Shown here piece after piece: positions 59,878 to 64,000 of a DNA stretch of 64,000 bases; the first letter of the stretch is position 1, and each line of letters opens with the position of its first letter. Below the pieces are notes generated by a model. That model was not told the DNA's origin. It did not search any database and saw only the letters and a list, made by a program, of their open reading frames with translations. The DNA lies in assembly GCA_963070105.1 (NCBI GenBank), contig OY718805.1:4336001-4400000 (forward strand), in the 5' to 3' direction. The DNA comes from Litomosoides sigmodontis. Taxonomy: Eukaryota > Nematoda > Chromadorea > Rhabditida > Onchocercidae. A program made the position numbers and the translations under genes.

Positions 59878-61564
59878 ACACAGGAATTAGTGAAAACAAT
59901 TTCTTTATTGAATTCTGAGTGAATTCAGTAAAATTCTTATAAGAAACATTCGGATTTTTGGCTAGCGCTCTTTATTATGTATGATGATTTTTGCATCTTG
60001 GTCTTAAGTGGTCTTGTCACTTGTGCGTTTCGGAGGTCAAAAGTTGAAACGTGGCAGGTTAAGTTTCAAATGGAGCTTGATTACTGAAGTTTCAGCAATT
60101 AATTTCTTAATTACTGAAGTATAGCTGGCGTTATTAAGGTTCACAACAAATATTTGACAATTTGTTTTTCCGCGGTGCTAAAGACCTCTTGTATGTATGA
60201 GACAATGTAGTAATATATGATAGCAAAATTTACTTGTAGACGATATATATTAGGCAGTATCAGTAGATTCCGAAATAGGGAGTTATGTCATACTGTTCTT
60301 TCAGATCACCTAGTCCATCTCAATTATCAAGAAATGTGTCCTTTACAAAGCTTCAGAATATGCAACCCGAAGCAAAATAGTTCAAACAAATGCGAGGAAT
60401 TTTACACCACTTTCTTGCCACTGAAAAATATTCATCTTTTTAAGTCTTTTTTTATATTTTCAAATTCATTATTTCTGCGATTCGTGACTGTATTATATTT
60501 TTCTTTTACTTTATATTTAATTTCATTTGCTTGTCTTTCAAAGGAAATGTGCTTATGTGCTTTGTATATTTTGCTTTTTTCATTAAAAAATTGGAATAAT
60601 TAGATAACATGGTCGATTCATGAATAACTAATTACTGCAGATGATGGATGTGTTTCCCGGCCAAATAGTAGCGTTCTACTGTAGCATTCTCATATAGTAA
60701 ACTGTTAATATTTGACGTAAGCATCAAATGTGTATAGTTAGTCTGTATCTCTTATTTTCACTTCGCATGATTCTACATTATTTGTCGTGTTTTCTGAACG
60801 ATAGCAAAGAAATGAAGGTTAAGATGTAGTTGTAGATACCTGAGTTCAGATATCTAATTTATATTCAAGAACATTGTATCATTTTGAAGTTGAATCTTAC
60901 TCGAAATTATGCTTTCTACTGTAACAAATAATATCCGGTCCAAATGTTTCTTTAACTTCATGGACCTTCGGATTTTCTATATTTTTTGATTTGGATGTCG
61001 ATTTGCTATCGCACCAGCGGGCACCATTAAAGTTTGTAAAGGATTACTTGTTTCATATTCACATCAAATAAAAGTATACTTCGATATTTCGATATTTGTA
61101 TTGATTGGTGCAAAATAATGAAATCCTATCGAATAGAACTGAAACAGTTCATGAAGCGTGTCCGTCAATCGTTAAATTTGATCGTCGAGATATCCAGCAG
61201 TGGAAGAAGTTAAAAGCATTAATTGACGCGTCATTGATATCTCAACTTTCTCAGTTGATCAGTTTTTCGTGCTAAGTGCAGGGAACATTGCGAGATCCTT
61301 CTGCTCTATGAAGAGAGCACAAATGGCACAAGACACGTACGTGAAGTGGCCATCGATCGTGACGTTCTCCAGCACTGACAGGGTGAGAGGGGCACAGTGT
61401 GTCCATTTTGCAGTGATAATGGCGCTGCAGCAGGTGGCGGAATTGCGTAGGAAACCAATGTTTTGCTATGGATTGAAGACTTAGCTTAAGGTTAAGGTTA
61501 GAAATGTGACAGTGAAATCAGTGACCTTTTAAGAATTGTGCGCTGAGGGGGTACGGAACGAACA
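59878..61564. other. Intergenic region between MAST kinase and EIF2B5
   Basis: Probably MAST 3' UTR followed by the EIF2B5 promoter. A plus-strand ORF at 60217-60603 is long for chance but hydrophobic and Phe/Leu-rich, with no motif. ATTACTGAAGT is repeated at about 60080 and 60110. Nothing else was supportable. Confidence 0.5.
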
Positions 61565-64000
61565 ATGGGAAGGAAAGAAAATAAGGGAGAAACAAGTGGG
61601 ATAAAGGAAGAACCCGTGAAAGTTCTAATTATCGCGGACACATTCGATAGTCGTTTCCTTCCCGTCACCTCTGATTCCTCCATCGTAAGTTATTTGAACC
61701 ATCGTAATACTCCTAACTCCTTCAGACACATTTTTTGTGCTCTTTCAGAAACGATCGCAAAACGTAGTGTCATAGTTCCTGTTGGTGCATTCTTTTATTA
61801 CCAAAAGTAAAAAATTAGTCTGGTGAATGCATTCACATAATCCTGCCACCACTAACATAAACTGAAGGCCGAATTGAATTAAAAACTTTTATTGTCTACC
61901 GAAAGTTAACTCTTATCAACTGTTTTTTTCATTTCATTTCAATAAAACGTAGTTGCGAATGACTCAACAGGACAGTTTTGTCGTGTTTTGCTATCCACTA
62001 ATGACATAGAATGTTTTCAGAGTTGTTTAAGGATAGCGAATGTTGAAATCTTACACTATGCGCTAGAATGGATCAGTCGAACTGAATTTCGAGATGTGGT
62101 GGTAGCTTTATCGTCTCACTCTGAACGGGCTGTTCAGCATATTATAGAGTATATTCACACTTTTTTACTCAAATTCTTTCTACAGAATTCAAGGTTGATA
62201 AAAAATACGCTGTACTTCCAGCTTCGTTTTTCAATAAGCTCTATTTCCTTGAAAAGTATTTAGAACTATTCTCAATACTAGTTAACACTAATAAATAATA
62301 AATAAAATATATACTATTATATAAAGCATATAAATAAATGTAAATAATAAATACTGGTTAATACTAATAAAGTAATAAATACCAAGTACTAGAACTAAAT
62401 ATGTATTCTTGGTTTTTTAAAAGAACAGATTAGCACATTGCGATTCTGGGGTTCATAATTCGTTCTCGTTTTTTTTTGTGTATTTTTCGTTATAGCCATT
62501 GGAGCATGCTGTTCGATTCCTTTGTCGTTGTACTATGTCAGAACTGTATGAGTGTCGGTGATGCTCTTCGTGAAGTTCATAGTCGATCTATCATAACGTC
62601 GGATTTCTTGTTACTTACAACTCCGATGGTTATCGCCGGAACGGATCTTAGCGCTCAACTCTCTTGTTTCAAGTAAATATAAATGGTCCATAATATTTTT
62701 GAACAATATCGGCTCCGATTACTTATTCAAAACCTCACATTTGCTGCTTTTTGAGGTTTTTTTCAAGTCTGAAGTGTGTGTAATGTTTCAACTTTTAAGA
62801 AATAGAGTATCTTGATTCAGGGAGATAAGGAAAGATAAGGACAATGTTATGTTGATCGTCTACGGTGAATGGGAAGATGAGTGTCCTGTTATTGCGTATG
62901 AAAAGAAAAGCGGAAAACTTATTTTCTACCATCAAAAAGATGATGCTTCAAAACTTGATATAGACAAAGCATGTTATCTTCTAAATAGGCCAAGATTTAT
63001 AATATTGGGATACCTCACGTTTATATTATTTGGGAACAATTTCTTTATCTTTGTTAACCTGGATGTTTGACATCTGTCGATTTTGCCTTCAGTATTTCCA
63101 GCATTTAGTTTCATGTGCTAAATTAAAAACACCAAAATATTGTTCCGATAAGATAATTTAAAGAAATTTAGCAGTAAAGATTTTTGTGTATATTGCGACA
63201 TTCTAGAAATTATTCCATTCCCTCATTCTTTTTCAGGATGTGTTTACAGCTGATTCGGTTGTTTGCAATAATCTTCGAGACACTGGCATATCATTTTGTT
63301 CACTGAATGTATTGGTACAATTTAGTGATAATTTCGATTTTCAACATAAAGAAGATATAATTAGAGAAATTTTAGTCAACGAAGAGATTTTGGGTCAAAG
63401 AATTAGCATCGCTGTTCTTCCAAAACAAATTCCTGCATTTTGTGCTTGGTACATCCGTTTTTCTTCATTGTTTTTTAAGTTGTATTGGGAGAAAATTTCG
63501 CTCCTGCGTTGCACGTACGCGTATCAATAATGATTCTGGAGCAATTTTAATAATGTAAAGAAAAGTATCAGTTTGAGGTTTAACTCCATTAATTTGGATT
63601 AGATGATCTGAAGCCTGCTTGTGATTTTCGATCTCATTTTTCTATGTTCAGTATCTGTTTTCAGTGATTACGCAGATCTTCTACTTATGAATAAGCTTAT
63701 TTTGCGGAGATTTTTCTTCCCTCTCGTACCTGATAATATTTCTTATTCAACTTTTATTTGTCGGCGAAATAATGTTTATACGCCATCAAATAGTTTGCAA
63801 CAAGGTTGCCAGACGAAAAGGTATGCGTTTATTTTAGAAAATATCAACAGAAATTACGTTTTTATTACATTCATTTCAAAATTTTAGTGGTTGATTAAAC
63901 TGTTGATTGAACCCATATATCGCTTCAACTTGACTGTTCTTAAGGAATTTGCCGCTGATTTTTGATGGAGCAAATGTTTTATCTGGAAAAAATTGTTCGA
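61565..64000 (+). CDS. EIF2B5: Translation initiation factor eIF2B subunit epsilon, 5' part (runs off the window)
   Basis: Catalytic (GEF) subunit of eIF2B, which recycles eIF2-GDP. Visible exons: 61565-61684, 62021-62193, 62496-62672, 62821 to about 63052, 63237-63448, 63665-63820, 63945 to the edge. They encode the N-terminal nucleotidyltransferase-like domain: [18 protein letters not shown] (compare human VLVADSFNRRFFPIS), [36 protein letters not shown], then [27 protein letters not shown] (human [27 protein letters not shown]), [22 protein letters not shown], and the start of the hexapeptide-repeat domain. The C-terminal W2/GEF domain lies beyond the window. The exon 4/5 junction is ambiguous (GTTAAC donor after 63052 assumed). 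The usual LPLANVALIDY and YGDVISN motifs are strongly degenerate, consistent with a non-catalytic NTP-transferase fold. Confidence 0.88.
62282..62400. repeat. AT-rich (TAAA/TAATA) low-complexity intron segment
   Basis: Repeated AATAAATA/TACTAATA units in EIF2B5 intron 2. Degenerate simple sequence rather than a dispersed element. Confidence 0.6.

Noticed and set aside
60217..60603. 128-residue hydrophobic plus-strand ORF
   Set aside because: Phe/Leu/Ser-rich frame as expected from T-rich DNA; no signal sequence or motif at the start.

Overview
The window is nuclear DNA from a nematode, most likely a parasitic clade III (spirurid/filarial-type) worm. It is AT-rich, nearly every gene is cut into many short exons by introns of roughly 60 to 1,000 bp with TTTCAG/TTTTAG acceptors, and it carries nematode-typical families (a patched-related PTR transporter and a DB-module protein). 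Genus is inference from architecture only. No prokaryotic features, CRISPR, viral genes, transposase or reverse transcriptase were recognised.

Layout: (1) 1.2-8.3 kb, minus strand: a 14-exon patched-related (PTR) membrane protein whose intron 4 holds a perfect (TTA)n array of about 654 bp. (2) 8.3-21.1 kb: a 12.8 kb gene-poor divergent interval with GA/CT tracts and a GC-richer island at 18.5-19.8 kb. (3) 21.1-29.1 kb, plus strand: a complete 24-exon ARID2/BAF200 (PBAF remodeller) gene. (4) 29.9-32.6 kb, plus: a complete HDAC3 gene. (5) 33.8-36.7 kb, minus: mitochondrial NAD kinase NADK2. (6) 37.8-39.2 kb, plus: the E2 ubiquitin-conjugating enzyme UBE2G1/ubc-7. (7) 40.7-42.9 kb, plus: a DB-module protein with an unusual Ser/His/Pro-rich N-terminal part. 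(8) 43.2-45.2 kb, minus: prohibitin-2. (9) 46.2-47.7 kb, minus: a C3orf33-like protein. (10) 49.5-59.9 kb, plus: a MAST-family kinase (kin-4) with DUF1908, kinase and PDZ domains. (11) 61.6 kb to the right edge, plus: the 5' part of eIF2B epsilon (EIF2B5).

Most exon models were rebuilt by hand from splice sites, reading phase and recalled family sequence. Phases close exactly for PTR, ARID2 (1,089 codons), HDAC3 (428), UBE2G1 (171), PHB2 (294), C3orf33-like (243), NADK2 and MAST from its second exon on. Three introns only close in phase with GC rather than GT donors (one in PTR, two in ARID2).

Functionally the genes are mostly housekeeping or regulatory. ARID2 and HDAC3 are adjacent same-strand chromatin regulators. 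NADK2 and PHB2 are mitochondrial, and C3orf33-like has a membrane-anchor-like N terminus. UBE2G1 acts in ER-associated degradation and EIF2B5 in translation initiation. There is no gene cluster of a single pathway. The most unusual items are the giant perfect TTA array, the clustered GC-AG introns and the chimeric DB-module gene.
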